Of a stretch of 43,167 nt of DNA, positions 8,198 to 16,045 are shown piece after piece. Origin of the DNA: Desulfobacula sp. (GTDB lineage: Bacteria; Desulfobacterota; Desulfobacteria; Desulfobacterales; Desulfobacteraceae). The position numbers and the translations under genes are program-made. The notes beneath the pieces were generated by a model. The model was not told the origin of the DNA, did not search any database, and saw nothing but the letters and a program-made list of their open reading frames with translations. The first letter of the stretch is position 1. Each line of letters starts with the position of its first letter. The stretch covers positions 1 through 43,167 of the forward strand of contig JAKIUJ010000009.1 of NCBI GenBank assembly GCA_021647625.1, read 5' to 3'.

Positions 8198-8836
8198 ATG
8201 GTTATTAAATTAAGAAATTGTAAAAAAAAGACAAAAATGGTGTCTATTGCCCTGTGTCTTTGTGTGGCCTCAGCAGTTTTGATGCTGAACAGTTGCGCCG
8301 GTGTCGGCGCAAAAACACCGACCGCTCTGTTGCCGATGAATCCATCTACGCTACAGGCCGGCCTGGAAGTCAGGTATTACAATGCTGATGATAAAAACTA
8401 TCAGCACATTTCACAAATGCCTTCTGGGGATTTAGAAGAAACCTGGGGAAAAGCAGGTGAGCCAATCAAGATCATTGATCATCAGTTCGGCAAAGGACCT
8501 GTTTTTGGCAGTGGTCTGTCTACAAAAGTGGGCGTGAGGATGGTAGGACTGATCCATTTCCCCCATGCAGGCACCTATTACCTGCGGACTCTTTCAAATG
8601 ACGGGGTTATGGTGTTTATTGGCGATCGGATAGTTCTAAACGATTCATGGCGGCATTCTGATCGATTTAAAATTTCTGACCCGATAACCGTTTCGGCCGG
8701 AGGCTGGTATTCACTTAAAATTAAATATTTTCAGCACAAGGGGGCCGCTGTCCTGAAACTGTACTGGCAGTTCCCGGACAGCAATACGTTTGAAATCATT
8801 CCGGCAAAAGCGTATGCCCACCCGAAAAAGACATGA
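8198..8836 (+). CDS. PA14-domain lipoprotein
   Basis: A 212-residue secreted protein. A basic N terminus and hydrophobic segment end in VLMLNSC, a lipobox-like site with Asn at -2, so lipidation at the cysteine near residue 33 is likely. Residues about 52-205 look like one PA14 domain: LEVRYYN, then GLIHFPHAGTYYLRTLSNDG, VMVFIGDRIVLNDSWRH and WYSLKIKYFQHKGAAVLKLY. PA14 domains bind carbohydrate or act as adhesion modules at the cell surface. A strong AAGGAGG precedes the ATG. It stands alone, divergent from the HDOD gene. Ligand unknown. Confidence 0.85.
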   Translation: MVIKLRNCKKKTKMVSIALCLCVASAVLMLNSCAGVGAKTPTALLPMNPSTLQAGLEVRYYNADDKNYQHISQMPSGDLEETWGKAGEPIKIIDHQFGKGPVFGSGLSTKVGVRMVGLIHFPHAGTYYLRTLSNDGVMVFIGDRIVLNDSWRHSDRFKISDPITVSAGGWYSLKIKYFQHKGAAVLKLYWQFPDSNTFEIIPAKAYAHPKKT

Positions 8837-8886
8837 CAACAAACACAACGGGCCATGTTAATTGGTTCATATTACCCTCGAAAGTA

Positions 8887-8922
8887 AGGACCCACTCAAA
8901 AATTACATTTTGACCGGGTCCT
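8887..8922 (+). terminator. Hairpin after the PA14 lipoprotein gene
   Basis: AGGACCC and GGGTCCT form perfect 7-bp arms around a 22-base loop, 50 bases past the lipoprotein stop. There is no clear U-tract. The left arm and loop share CACTCAAAAATTA with the foldback element at 13805-13968, so this may be a shrunken copy of that element. Confidence 0.45.
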
Positions 8923-8924
8923 AA

Positions 8925-9062
8925 ATGAAAGAATTTTTAAAGATTGAAATACGTGATATAAACCCCGAGGATTTCGAGGTATTGGGCTCAATTATGGTCG
9001 ATGTTTATGCAAGTCTTGATGGTTTTTCCACCCCCACCGAACAACCTGAATTTTTTTTTTGA
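8925..9062 (+). pseudogene. N-terminal fragment of a GNAT acetyltransferase
   Basis: Only 45 codons remain: IEIRDINPEDFEVLGSIMVD, then VYASLDGFSTPTEQPEFF. This matches the first strand and helix of GNAT-family N-acetyltransferases. The frame ends in TGA directly after a run of ten T (9051-9060). Reading one base back continues for only about 14 codons (EYNTGKNSNRMDT) before a TAG. The catalytic acetyl-CoA-binding part is absent, so the fragment is a broken relic. A hairpin abuts the start. Confidence 0.6.
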
Positions 9063-9157
9063 GTACAATACGGGCAAAAATTCTAACCGGATGGATACAT
9101 AGAGCATTGTAACGATTCTAGTTTATGGTCAACGCAGCAATCGGAAAAATTGGCAGT

Positions 9158-9177
9158 TTTCGGTCGGGCACTATTGA
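9158..9177. repeat. Solo end of the TTTTCGGTCGGGCA repeat family
   Basis: The bases GTTTTCGGTCGGGCACTAT match the right end of the ~148-bp repeats near 27262 and 34730, but the inner part of those repeats is absent. It lies 12 bases past the 3' end of the arginase gene, in the same orientation relative to that gene as the other copies have to theirs. Confidence 0.6.
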
Positions 9178-9188
9178 AAAATTTATCT

Positions 9189-10073
9189 TTACAAAATACT
9201 TTTTCCCAATGCAGACAGGGTCAATTCAACTGCCAGCTCAGCTGTTTTATTGGCAATATCGAGAATGGGATTAATCTCAACCAGATCCATGGATGTGACT
9301 TTTTGTGAATCTGCAAGGATCTCCATTAACAGATGGGCTTCCCGATAGGTGATCCCACCTGGAACGGGTGTTCCTACACCTGGTGCCTCAATCGGATCAA
9401 GGGCATCCATGTCCACGGTCAGGTGAATCCTCTTTAAATGAACAAATTTCATCAAAGCTTTATTGGCAACTGAACTGATGCCCTGTTCATCAATAGAGCG
9501 CATGGTAAATACGGTAATACCTGCCTTTTTCAGCCGGGCTTTCTCATTGGGATCCAGATCTCTTTGACCGATCATAACGACATTTTCAGGTGAAATTTTA
9601 GCACCCGGGTGTCCCACGTTAACCAGAGACTTATGCCCCTCTCCTATCAGCGCTGCCAGGGGCATTCCGTGAATATTTCCGGAAGGGGAGGTCTGGGGGG
9701 TATTAAAATCCCCGTGGGCATCAATCCATATCAAGCCTGTGGGTTTATCATCTGTAACGGCAGCAACTGTTCCCACTGCGATGGAGTGATCTCCACCGAT
9801 GAATAAAGGGAAACGTCCTTTTTTGACAACCTGTCTACCGGCTTTGTATATGGACTCGCAAATCTGAGTAATTTCTTTGACATACTTATCTGTATCAGCA
9901 TCGTAATCCCTAATGGGAATGCTGACATCACCTGTGTCAACAACCTCATGTCCCAATGCCCTAAGTCTTGAAATCAATCCAGAATACCTGGCAGCGGCAG
10001 GTCCCATGTCGACCCCGCGAAGCTGCTGTCCAAAATCCATGGGAACTCCGATAACACTGATTTTTTTTGCCAT
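9189..10073 (-). CDS. rocF: Arginase
   Basis: A 294-residue arginase that hydrolyses L-arginine to ornithine and urea with a binuclear manganese centre. All metal motifs are visible: [20 protein letters not shown] and [18 protein letters not shown], with the substrate-binding [10 protein letters not shown]. The start at 10073 ([11 protein letters not shown]) is preferred because AAAGGA lies eight bases upstream; a longer frame to 10136 would overlap the upstream rocD gene and adds no family sequence. It follows rocD with a 13-base gap on the same strand, so ornithine made here can pass directly to the aminotransferase. Confidence 0.93.
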   Translation of the reverse strand: MAKKISVIGVPMDFGQQLRGVDMGPAAARYSGLISRLRALGHEVVDTGDVSIPIRDYDADTDKYVKEITQICESIYKAGRQVVKKGRFPLFIGGDHSIAVGTVAAVTDDKPTGLIWIDAHGDFNTPQTSPSGNIHGMPLAALIGEGHKSLVNVGHPGAKISPENVVMIGQRDLDPNEKARLKKAGITVFTMRSIDEQGISSVANKALMKFVHLKRIHLTVDMDALDPIEAPGVGTPVPGGITYREAHLLMEILADSQKVTSMDLVEINPILDIANKTAELAVELTLSALGKSIL

Positions 10074-10086
10074 TAGATTCATTCCT

Positions 10087-11289
10087 TTATGCTTCAAATA
10101 CACGCCTGATCTTGTCCAGGACAAAATCCACTTCATCCTTTTTAATAATCAGTGGCGGCGCAAAACGAATGGTATAGGTATGTGTCTCTTTGCATAAAAT
10201 TTTCATCGACATCAACTGCTCACAGACCTGCCGCGCTGATAAATCGAAATCTTCTTTTAGTTCAAGGGCGATCATCAGCCCACGGCCCCTGACTTCCTTG
10301 ATGGCCGGATGGTTGATCTTTTTAAGTTCGCTTAAAAAATAGGCGCCCATTTTCTCTGAATTTTCCACCATGCCTTCTTCAACCAATACCTTTAGGGCTT
10401 CTCTGGCAACGGCACAGGCCAGTGGATTTCCGCCAAAGGTACTGCCATGCTGGCCTGGCTTGAGCAAACCCAGAACGGCTTCATTGGACAATACCGCAGA
10501 CACCGGGTAAAATCCTCCTGACAATGCTTTTCCGATCAGTGTCAGATCTGCCTGGATACCCTCGTGCTCTTCAGCCAGAAGTTTTCCGGTTCGCCCCAGG
10601 CCTGTCTGAATCTCATCTAAAATCAGGACCACATTATTATCCGTACAAATTTTTCGAACTTCCTTTAAGTATCCCTCGGGCGGAATCTTAACGCCGGCTT
10701 CTCCCTGGATAGGTTCCACCATAAAAGCCACTGTGTTGGGAGTAATGGCAGCTTCAAGGGCTTTGGCATCCCCAAACGGAATGATCTTGAAGCCCTGTGC
10801 AAAGGGACCAAAACTCTTTCTGGCATTGTCATCTGTGCTGAACCCGACAATTGCCAGGGTTCTGCCGTGAAAATTTTCTTCACAAACAATGATTTCGGCT
10901 TGATTCTTTTCAACACCCTTGTGCTCGTATCCCCATTTACGGACAGACTTGATCGCGGTTTCCACAGCCTCGGCGCCACTGTTCATGGGCAGCACCTTAT
11001 GGGATTGTGTCAGGGAACAAATTTCTTCGTAAAAAGGAGCCAGCTGATCGTTTCTGAACGCCCTTGAGGTTAAGGTCAGTTTCTCGGACTGCTCCACCAG
11101 CACTTTTCTTATTTTCGGATGACAATGTCCCTGATTCACGGCGGAATATGCGGACAGGCAATCCATATACCGGTTGCCCTCGATGTCCCAGACCCAGATA
11201 CCCTCTCCTTTAGACAGTACCACATCCAATGGTTTGTAATTATGTGCCCCGAATTTATCTTCAATATGTATGTAGTTCCGTGTTTCCAT
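10087..11289 (-). CDS. rocD: Ornithine aminotransferase (ornithine-oxo-acid transaminase)
   Basis: A 400-residue class-III PLP aminotransferase. Residues show [17 protein letters not shown] (PLP phosphate), [43 protein letters not shown] with the Schiff-base lysine, and [15 protein letters not shown]. These match RocD more closely than acetylornithine or GABA transaminases. It converts ornithine and 2-oxoglutarate to glutamate semialdehyde (P5C) and glutamate. AAGGAG lies upstream of the ATG. With rocF next on the strand this is an arginine catabolic operon, and a LysR gene is divergent from it. Confidence 0.92.
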   Translation of the reverse strand: METRNYIHIEDKFGAHNYKPLDVVLSKGEGIWVWDIEGNRYMDCLSAYSAVNQGHCHPKIRKVLVEQSEKLTLTSRAFRNDQLAPFYEEICSLTQSHKVLPMNSGAEAVETAIKSVRKWGYEHKGVEKNQAEIIVCEENFHGRTLAIVGFSTDDNARKSFGPFAQGFKIIPFGDAKALEAAITPNTVAFMVEPIQGEAGVKIPPEGYLKEVRKICTDNNVVLILDEIQTGLGRTGKLLAEEHEGIQADLTLIGKALSGGFYPVSAVLSNEAVLGLLKPGQHGSTFGGNPLACAVAREALKVLVEEGMVENSEKMGAYFLSELKKINHPAIKEVRGRGLMIALELKEDFDLSARQVCEQLMSMKILCKETHTYTIRFAPPLIIKKDEVDFVLDKIRRVFEA

Positions 11290-11363
11290 AAGTCGTATCT
11301 CCTTTTTTTGCTAACGGCCATGCGCAGCCTTGGCCTTTCGAGCAGAAGGTTGCACACAATTAA

Positions 11364-11404
11364 TTATGAAATATTATACTGGTTTGCAGTATAATTTCAT
11401 ATAA
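11364..11404. promoter_or_regulatory. Long dyad between rocD and the divergent LysR gene
   Basis: Arms related to TATGAAAT(AT)TATACTG and CAGTATAATTTCATA face each other across GTTTG; the left arm has two extra bases. The dyad lies about 75 bases upstream of rocD and 90 upstream of the LysR gene. A LysR-type operator controlling both directions is the simplest reading. Confidence 0.5.
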
Positions 11405-11493
11405 AGCATGAGAAAATCTCTTTTAATAGATTATAATGTTCTATATATTAAAGATCAAATGATTATATCACATAAAACTCATGAGAAAAACTC

Positions 11494-12384
11494 ATGCTAA
11501 AATTTAAAGACAGGGCCAGCCTGCCTTTAAATGCTTTAAGGGCGTTTGAAGCGTCTGCCCGGCACTTGAGTTTTACCATGGCGGCCAGAGAGCTGCATGT
11601 CACCCAGGGTGCTGTCTCGCGACAGGTCAAGCTGCTCGAAGCAGATTTAAAAGTCATTCTTTTCCACCGTCTCCATAGGAAACTCTCCCTGACAGACCAG
11701 GGTCAGATACTGCTTTTTCCAATCACAGAGGCCCTGGACATAATGACCAATGCTGTTGAGACATTGAAAAACCAGACCAGAGACTTAAGCCTCAAGGTCC
11801 ATCCCACTTTTGCCATCCGGTGGCTGGTCCCAAGGCTCCACAAATTTCAGGCCCTCCACCCGGATATACAGATAAGGTTCACAACCTCCAATATCAATGC
11901 TGATTTTAAGCGGGAAAACTTTGATGTGGCAATTACCTACAGGGGCGATAAAAAAACTGGGGTTATCCGTAAAACAATCCTTGAAGAACGCCTCATTCCG
12001 GTCTGTTCCCCAAAACTGCTGAACATAAAACCACGCCTTAAAAAGCCATCCGATCTAAAGCATTTTCCGTTGCTCCACAACAGCCCGAACCAGTTGGAAT
12101 GGCGGACCTGGGCTGCCCAGGCCAATATAAAGGGACTCTCATTTGAACGGGGTCAGGTTTTTGAAATTGATGATGCCGCATTACAGGCTGCCACAGCCGG
12201 GTTGGGCATAGCCTTGGGAGACAGGCTTTTAATCAAAGAGGATCTGAACACAGGAAGGCTTATCGCCCCCTTTAAATATACCCGGGTAAAGACCGGCACC
12301 TACTATATATCCTGGCCCGAAAAGAATTTAGCAAAACCCGGAGTAATGGAATTTAAAGACTGGCTGATTAAAGAAATCATTTAA
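11494..12384 (+). CDS. LysR-type regulator, GcvA-like
   Basis: A 296-residue LysR protein. The helix-turn-helix is at about residues 10-65 (LPLNALRAFEASARHLSFTM, then AARELHVTQGAVSRQVK). The domain KVHPTFAIRWLVPRLHKFQ is typical of the GcvA subgroup. It is divergent from rocD-rocF, the usual arrangement for a LysR gene and its target, so it likely controls arginine/ornithine breakdown. The effector is not readable. The ATG at 11494 has only a weak ribosome site. Confidence 0.88.
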   Translation: MLKFKDRASLPLNALRAFEASARHLSFTMAARELHVTQGAVSRQVKLLEADLKVILFHRLHRKLSLTDQGQILLFPITEALDIMTNAVETLKNQTRDLSLKVHPTFAIRWLVPRLHKFQALHPDIQIRFTTSNINADFKRENFDVAITYRGDKKTGVIRKTILEERLIPVCSPKLLNIKPRLKKPSDLKHFPLLHNSPNQLEWRTWAAQANIKGLSFERGQVFEIDDAALQAATAGLGIALGDRLLIKEDLNTGRLIAPFKYTRVKTGTYYISWPEKNLAKPGVMEFKDWLIKEII

Positions 12385-12395
12385 AAAAATGATAT

Positions 12396-13472
12396 TCATG
12401 TAGATATAGAAGACCCAGGCGGCTGGTAAAACGAAACTATGTCGGGATACCTGTCTTTAAACGTGTTATATTCATAAAGGATTCGTGTGTCTTTGGATTC
12501 CTGATCAAACAACCTGTTGAAAATTTCAGCAGCACTTTTCAGCTTTGATTCTTCATTGACCGTTTCCGATTCAAGTAATTTGATTTGACCAAACAATGCA
12601 TATTTGTAATCCGTTTTTGACAAAACCGCCCCATAGCACTCCCGGGCTTGATCCATCTTGCCCAGTTGGAGATAACAATCGCCAATTCTGGTTTTAGCCA
12701 CCACAGGATTCATGCCTGCTTCTATGGCCCTTTCCCACATAGTAATGGATAAGGCATACTTTTTCAGGCCCCTGGCACAATCTGCCGTGCCATCCAGTGC
12801 ATATACATTATAGGAATCAATCGACAGGATTCGTTCAAAAATTGAAATTGCTTTTTCATACATATCCTGCTTGCGGTAATAATTGGCCAATGCTCCTAAT
12901 GCTCTGGGATTATTTTTTTGTTTTTCAACAAGCTTTTTAAGCAGGGGTCTGGCTTCACGGTACAATCGCCGGCGAACGTATAGGTTGCCTAATCCGGAAA
13001 GGGCAAATTGATCTTCCGGATTAATTTTGAGTGCCTTTAAATAAAGATCACGGGCTTTGTTTAACAATCCGATTTTCAACAGCGCATCTGCCAACCGGGT
13101 AATGACCTGAAAACAAGTCGGATAAATTGACACGGTTTTTGTCCACACTTTAATGGCCAGGTCAAAATTTCGATTGCCCCGGTAGGCATCACCGAGACCG
13201 GCAAGAGCATACCTATTGGTCTGATCATATGCCAGACATAGTTGATAGTGATCAATGGCAGCTGCAAATTGTTTTTTTCGCCGCTTTACATCCCCTAACC
13301 CTACCAATACAAAGGTATCTTTCGGTTCTATTGAAAGTGCCGATATCAACAATAATTCCGCTTCTTCCAATTTATTGCCAAACATCAATGAACGAGCTAT
13401 TTTACACTGTCTTGCAACCTGGATGTTAAATTTGCCTTGTTTTTGGTACTTTCTCTTTCTTTTTGACCCCAT
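12396..13472 (-). CDS. TPR-repeat protein
   Basis: A 358-residue protein starting MGSKRKRKYQ at 13472, chosen because AAGGAG lies ten bases upstream; a longer frame to 13532 lacks a site. It is built of about nine tetratricopeptide repeats, for example EDQFALSGLGNLYVRRRLYR and YEKAISIFERILSIDSYNVY. There is no signal peptide and no catalytic domain, so a scaffold role is likely. It resembles the TPR halves of the two receiver-TPR proteins nearby and may belong with them. It is convergent with the LysR gene. Confidence 0.8.
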   Translation of the reverse strand: MGSKRKRKYQKQGKFNIQVARQCKIARSLMFGNKLEEAELLLISALSIEPKDTFVLVGLGDVKRRKKQFAAAIDHYQLCLAYDQTNRYALAGLGDAYRGNRNFDLAIKVWTKTVSIYPTCFQVITRLADALLKIGLLNKARDLYLKALKINPEDQFALSGLGNLYVRRRLYREARPLLKKLVEKQKNNPRALGALANYYRKQDMYEKAISIFERILSIDSYNVYALDGTADCARGLKKYALSITMWERAIEAGMNPVVAKTRIGDCYLQLGKMDQARECYGAVLSKTDYKYALFGQIKLLESETVNEESKLKSAAEIFNRLFDQESKDTRILYEYNTFKDRYPDIVSFYQPPGSSIST

Positions 13473-13532
13473 TCTTTGACAACTCCTTGTGTTACCGGTT
13501 GAATAGCAGGATCGGTTCTTAATTTTTGTCAA

Positions 13533-13771
13533 CGAAAACTATACGGCCCGGACAGCTTCATGATTTATAGCTGAATTCTTGAGTATCAAAAAGATGCAGC
13601 ACCGATTTAAATAACGAAGGAAGCAATCGTATTTTCGCCTGGACACAAACACTCATACACCACGGCTCTAAATGGCTCTGAATAAATATCGAGTTTTTTA
13701 TAACCTTTTGCCTGCCTTCTTCCGTCATACACCAGAAATAAACAGTGTATCATGCGAATAATTTTAAGGAC
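13533..13771. other. Intergenic stretch with no convincing gene
   Basis: This follows the start of the TPR gene on its upstream side. A short minus-strand frame (about 13559-13728, starting MTEEGRQKVIKNSIF) is open but has no ribosome site and no family I recognise. Nothing else stands out. Confidence 0.4.
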
Positions 13772-13802
13772 AAGAGCGATTCCATTAAATAAAATCGCTC
13801 TT
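13772..13802. terminator. Strong hairpin, possible bidirectional terminator
   Basis: AAGAGCGATT and AATCGCTCTT form perfect 10-bp arms with an 11-base loop, followed by TATTT on the plus strand. It lies between the foldback element at 13805 and the upstream region of the TPR gene. On the minus strand it could end transcription from the cNBD gene. Confidence 0.5.
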
Positions 13803-13804
13803 AT

Positions 13805-13968
13805 TTAAGGCTCACTCAAAAATTAATTACCAATTTTGAGATTTGAGTTGCCTGGCCGATAAGATGTTGAAACGAAGGCATATCAAGATATGTCGTATTT
13901 TCACAACGCGACCGGGCGGGATGAATCGGCTCTCAAAATTTAAAGTTATTTTTTGAGTGAGCCCTTAA
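13805..13968. mobile_element. MITE-like foldback element, 164 bp
   Basis: The two ends are inverted copies: TTAAGGCTCACTCAAAAA on the left, and the complement of TTAAGGGCTCACTCAAAAA on the right. The similarity extends about 38 bases inward to ATTTTGAGA. TTAA flanks or begins both ends, consistent with insertion at TTAA or TA. The centre holds a further dyad around GCATATC-AA-GATATG. It has no coding capacity. It sits 39 bases beyond the stop of the cNBD gene. A partner transposase is not in the window. Confidence 0.65.
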
Positions 13969-14007
13969 GTTCGTATCAGAGTATGACATGCCCTTAGGGG
14001 ATTGTTT

Positions 14008-14505
14008 CTACCAGGAATTCATCATATTAATGCCCATGAATTTAGCTGTTTCTTCCTTCATTTGTGAAAACCTGTAGCCCACAACCTGGACAATATACCG
14101 CATGATCTTAAATCCAAGGGCGGTATCCTCTTCCATCAATTTATTTAATTTTTGAGCGTCGATCTTAAGAATCTTGCATCTTCGGGAAGTACAATAGGCT
14201 GAAAGCTTCATTTTATATGGTTCAATAAAACAGGACCATCCAAAAATCTGTGATTCCGGAATATTTTTATGATGAGACGTAAGTGTGGTCTCATTAGTAC
14301 TGGTTTTCGCATTCGGCATTTCAAATCTGAGTTCAACGCCGCCATCAACGACAATCCACATATCAGTTGCACGATCGCCTTCACAAAAGAGTCTTTCACC
14401 TAATTGATAATCATTCAGGGAACACAGACCAAGAATTTTTTTCAGTTCATCATCCGTTAGATTCTTAAAAATATCCAGTTCTTAAATGAATTCAATGTCT
14501 ACCAT
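14008..14505 (-). pseudogene. Cyclic-nucleotide-binding domain protein with an in-frame TAA at codon 8
   Basis: From an ATG at 14505 with a strong AGGAGGAGAG site the frame reads MVDIEFI, then TAA (14482-14484), then continues without a break for about 157 codons: ELDIFKNLTDDELKKILGLC, YQLGERLFCEGDRATDMWIV and FGWSCFIEPYKMKLSAYC. That is a CRP-like cyclic-nucleotide-binding fold with no DNA-binding domain. The next ATG (14361) would remove the first strands of the domain. So the gene is either recently inactivated, poorly translated from a non-standard start, or affected by a sequencing error. It lies between the TPR and receiver-TPR genes, all on the minus strand. Confidence 0.75.
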
Positions 14506-14717
14506 AGCTCTCCTCCTCTTTTAAAGGGTCCGAATTGTGATTTGCGACTTTCCCGACTTGCGGCACGAAACGAACACTACCAGATTGATGCCGGTCGGTC
14601 AGGCTCTATTATATTAAAAAAAATCCCTGTCTTTGTAAAGAAAGAATATCTTAATTCAAGTTCCTACGACAGGCTATAGCACCCATAAAAACCTGTGAGA
14701 AGTTTTATTAAAAAAAA

Positions 14718-15884
14718 TTAGAGTTCTCTTCGAAGCACAATTGCTTCCTCATGATTTGGTTCTATACGCAAAATTTGATTCAAATAGTCATCTGCTTTAT
14801 ATATTCTCCGATTCATATAATATATTTTTGCTATTTGCAGTTTTGCTTCAACATGCCCCCTGACATGACGATCAACATTCTCAAAATACCGTAACGCTTT
14901 TTCCCAGTCACCTGCATCGATAAAAATCTGCCCGGCTCTAAAAACCATGTCATAATTTGAAGGATTTTCTTTTATCGCCTGCTCAAGCAATTCTTTGGGA
15001 TATTCAAATTCATTATTAGAAAGACAGATATCGATAATTTGTTCCCTTGCAGCGTTCTGTTTTTTAGATTGCACCAATACTTTAGAAAAAATACCCAGTG
15101 ACAAGGATCTTAAATTATTTTTAAGCAATTTTTTGCCTATATCAAATGCCCTGTCATTATATTTTGCACTAAGCGAAAGGACGCGAAGATAGAAATTAGC
15201 GGCCTTCTTAAGATCATTTCGTTTCAAGTAATAATCTGCAAGATAAACCAGGGAAATTGTATCCTGATTATTTACCGAAACAGCCTTTAGCAGGCATTTT
15301 TCTGCTATCTTATTTTTTTTCAATCGAAAATGTAGCAATCCCATCTGGCGAAGCAATCTTGACGCATTGGGTTTGTGTTTCAACGCCTTTCTTATCTGTT
15401 CAACAGCAGCCCCATAGTCTCCATTTTCTTCAAACCCCCTGGCTAGTTTCCGGTACCTGGTGACTTGATCGGGATGATTCATTTTATTGATTACTGTTTT
15501 GATTTTTGTGTCCAGCGATTTAAGGGTTAAGGGTTTCAACAAATAGCCGTCAACCTCAATTTCAGCTACTTCTGAAACAATGTCCCGTTCCGCTTCCGCA
15601 GTAACCATAATAACGGGAAGGTCTCTTAAAGCAGGATCATCACGGAGTTTTTCAAGCATTGTAATGCCGTTCATCACCGGCATATTCCAATCAACAATCA
15701 CAAGATCGCATTTTGAGCTTCTCAATACTCTCAACCCGTCTCTACCGTTTTCAGCAAACAATAAAACAGTTCCAATGTCTAAGCTTTTTAACATTTTTCG
15801 AATGGTCTGACGCATGCTTTTCATATCGTCTACCACCAAAATAGATAAGCTTTTGCAATCCAAAATATTTTTATTTTCCGACAT
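14718..15884 (-). CDS. Receiver-TPR protein, copy 1
   Basis: A 388-residue protein starting MSENKN at 15884, preceded by AGGAAAC. Residues about 13-133 are a CheY-like receiver: acidic pair D19/D20, phospho-acceptor D65 in VIVDWNMP, T95 and K117 (LLKPLT). The rest (about 145-388) is a string of TPRs. There is no DNA-binding or enzymatic output, so phosphorylation probably alters TPR-mediated binding. It is a close paralogue of the protein at 17829-18995: same length, same architecture and gap-free across the receiver. It is divergent from the NACHT gene. No histidine kinase is near. Confidence 0.88.
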   Translation of the reverse strand: MSENKNILDCKSLSILVVDDMKSMRQTIRKMLKSLDIGTVLLFAENGRDGLRVLRSSKCDLVIVDWNMPVMNGITMLEKLRDDPALRDLPVIMVTAEAERDIVSEVAEIEVDGYLLKPLTLKSLDTKIKTVINKMNHPDQVTRYRKLARGFEENGDYGAAVEQIRKALKHKPNASRLLRQMGLLHFRLKKNKIAEKCLLKAVSVNNQDTISLVYLADYYLKRNDLKKAANFYLRVLSLSAKYNDRAFDIGKKLLKNNLRSLSLGIFSKVLVQSKKQNAAREQIIDICLSNNEFEYPKELLEQAIKENPSNYDMVFRAGQIFIDAGDWEKALRYFENVDRHVRGHVEAKLQIAKIYYMNRRIYKADDYLNQILRIEPNHEEAIVLRREL

Positions 15885-16045
15885 GTTTCCTGCTTGCTCC
15901 TGATTATTAAACACCTTACCTTTATGGGCAAACGCTGTATCAATATAAGCAGTTTATCTCATTGAGAATCGAATTACAAATTTTTATAGGATATTATTTA
16001 TTTGGCATATTTGTTCTTTTGCGTTTAGCCTATTTGGTGGTATAG

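Noticed and set aside
10074-10136. Longer arginase start
   Set aside because: Adds residues not typical of arginase and overlaps the end of rocD; the internal ATG has a proper ribosome site.
13559-13728. Minus-strand frame of about 56 codons
   Set aside because: Starts MTEEGRQKVIKNSIF but has no ribosome site and no recognised family.
14563-14580. Possible sigma-54 promoter around GGCACGAAACGAAC
   Set aside because: The -12 GC is missing at the required distance.
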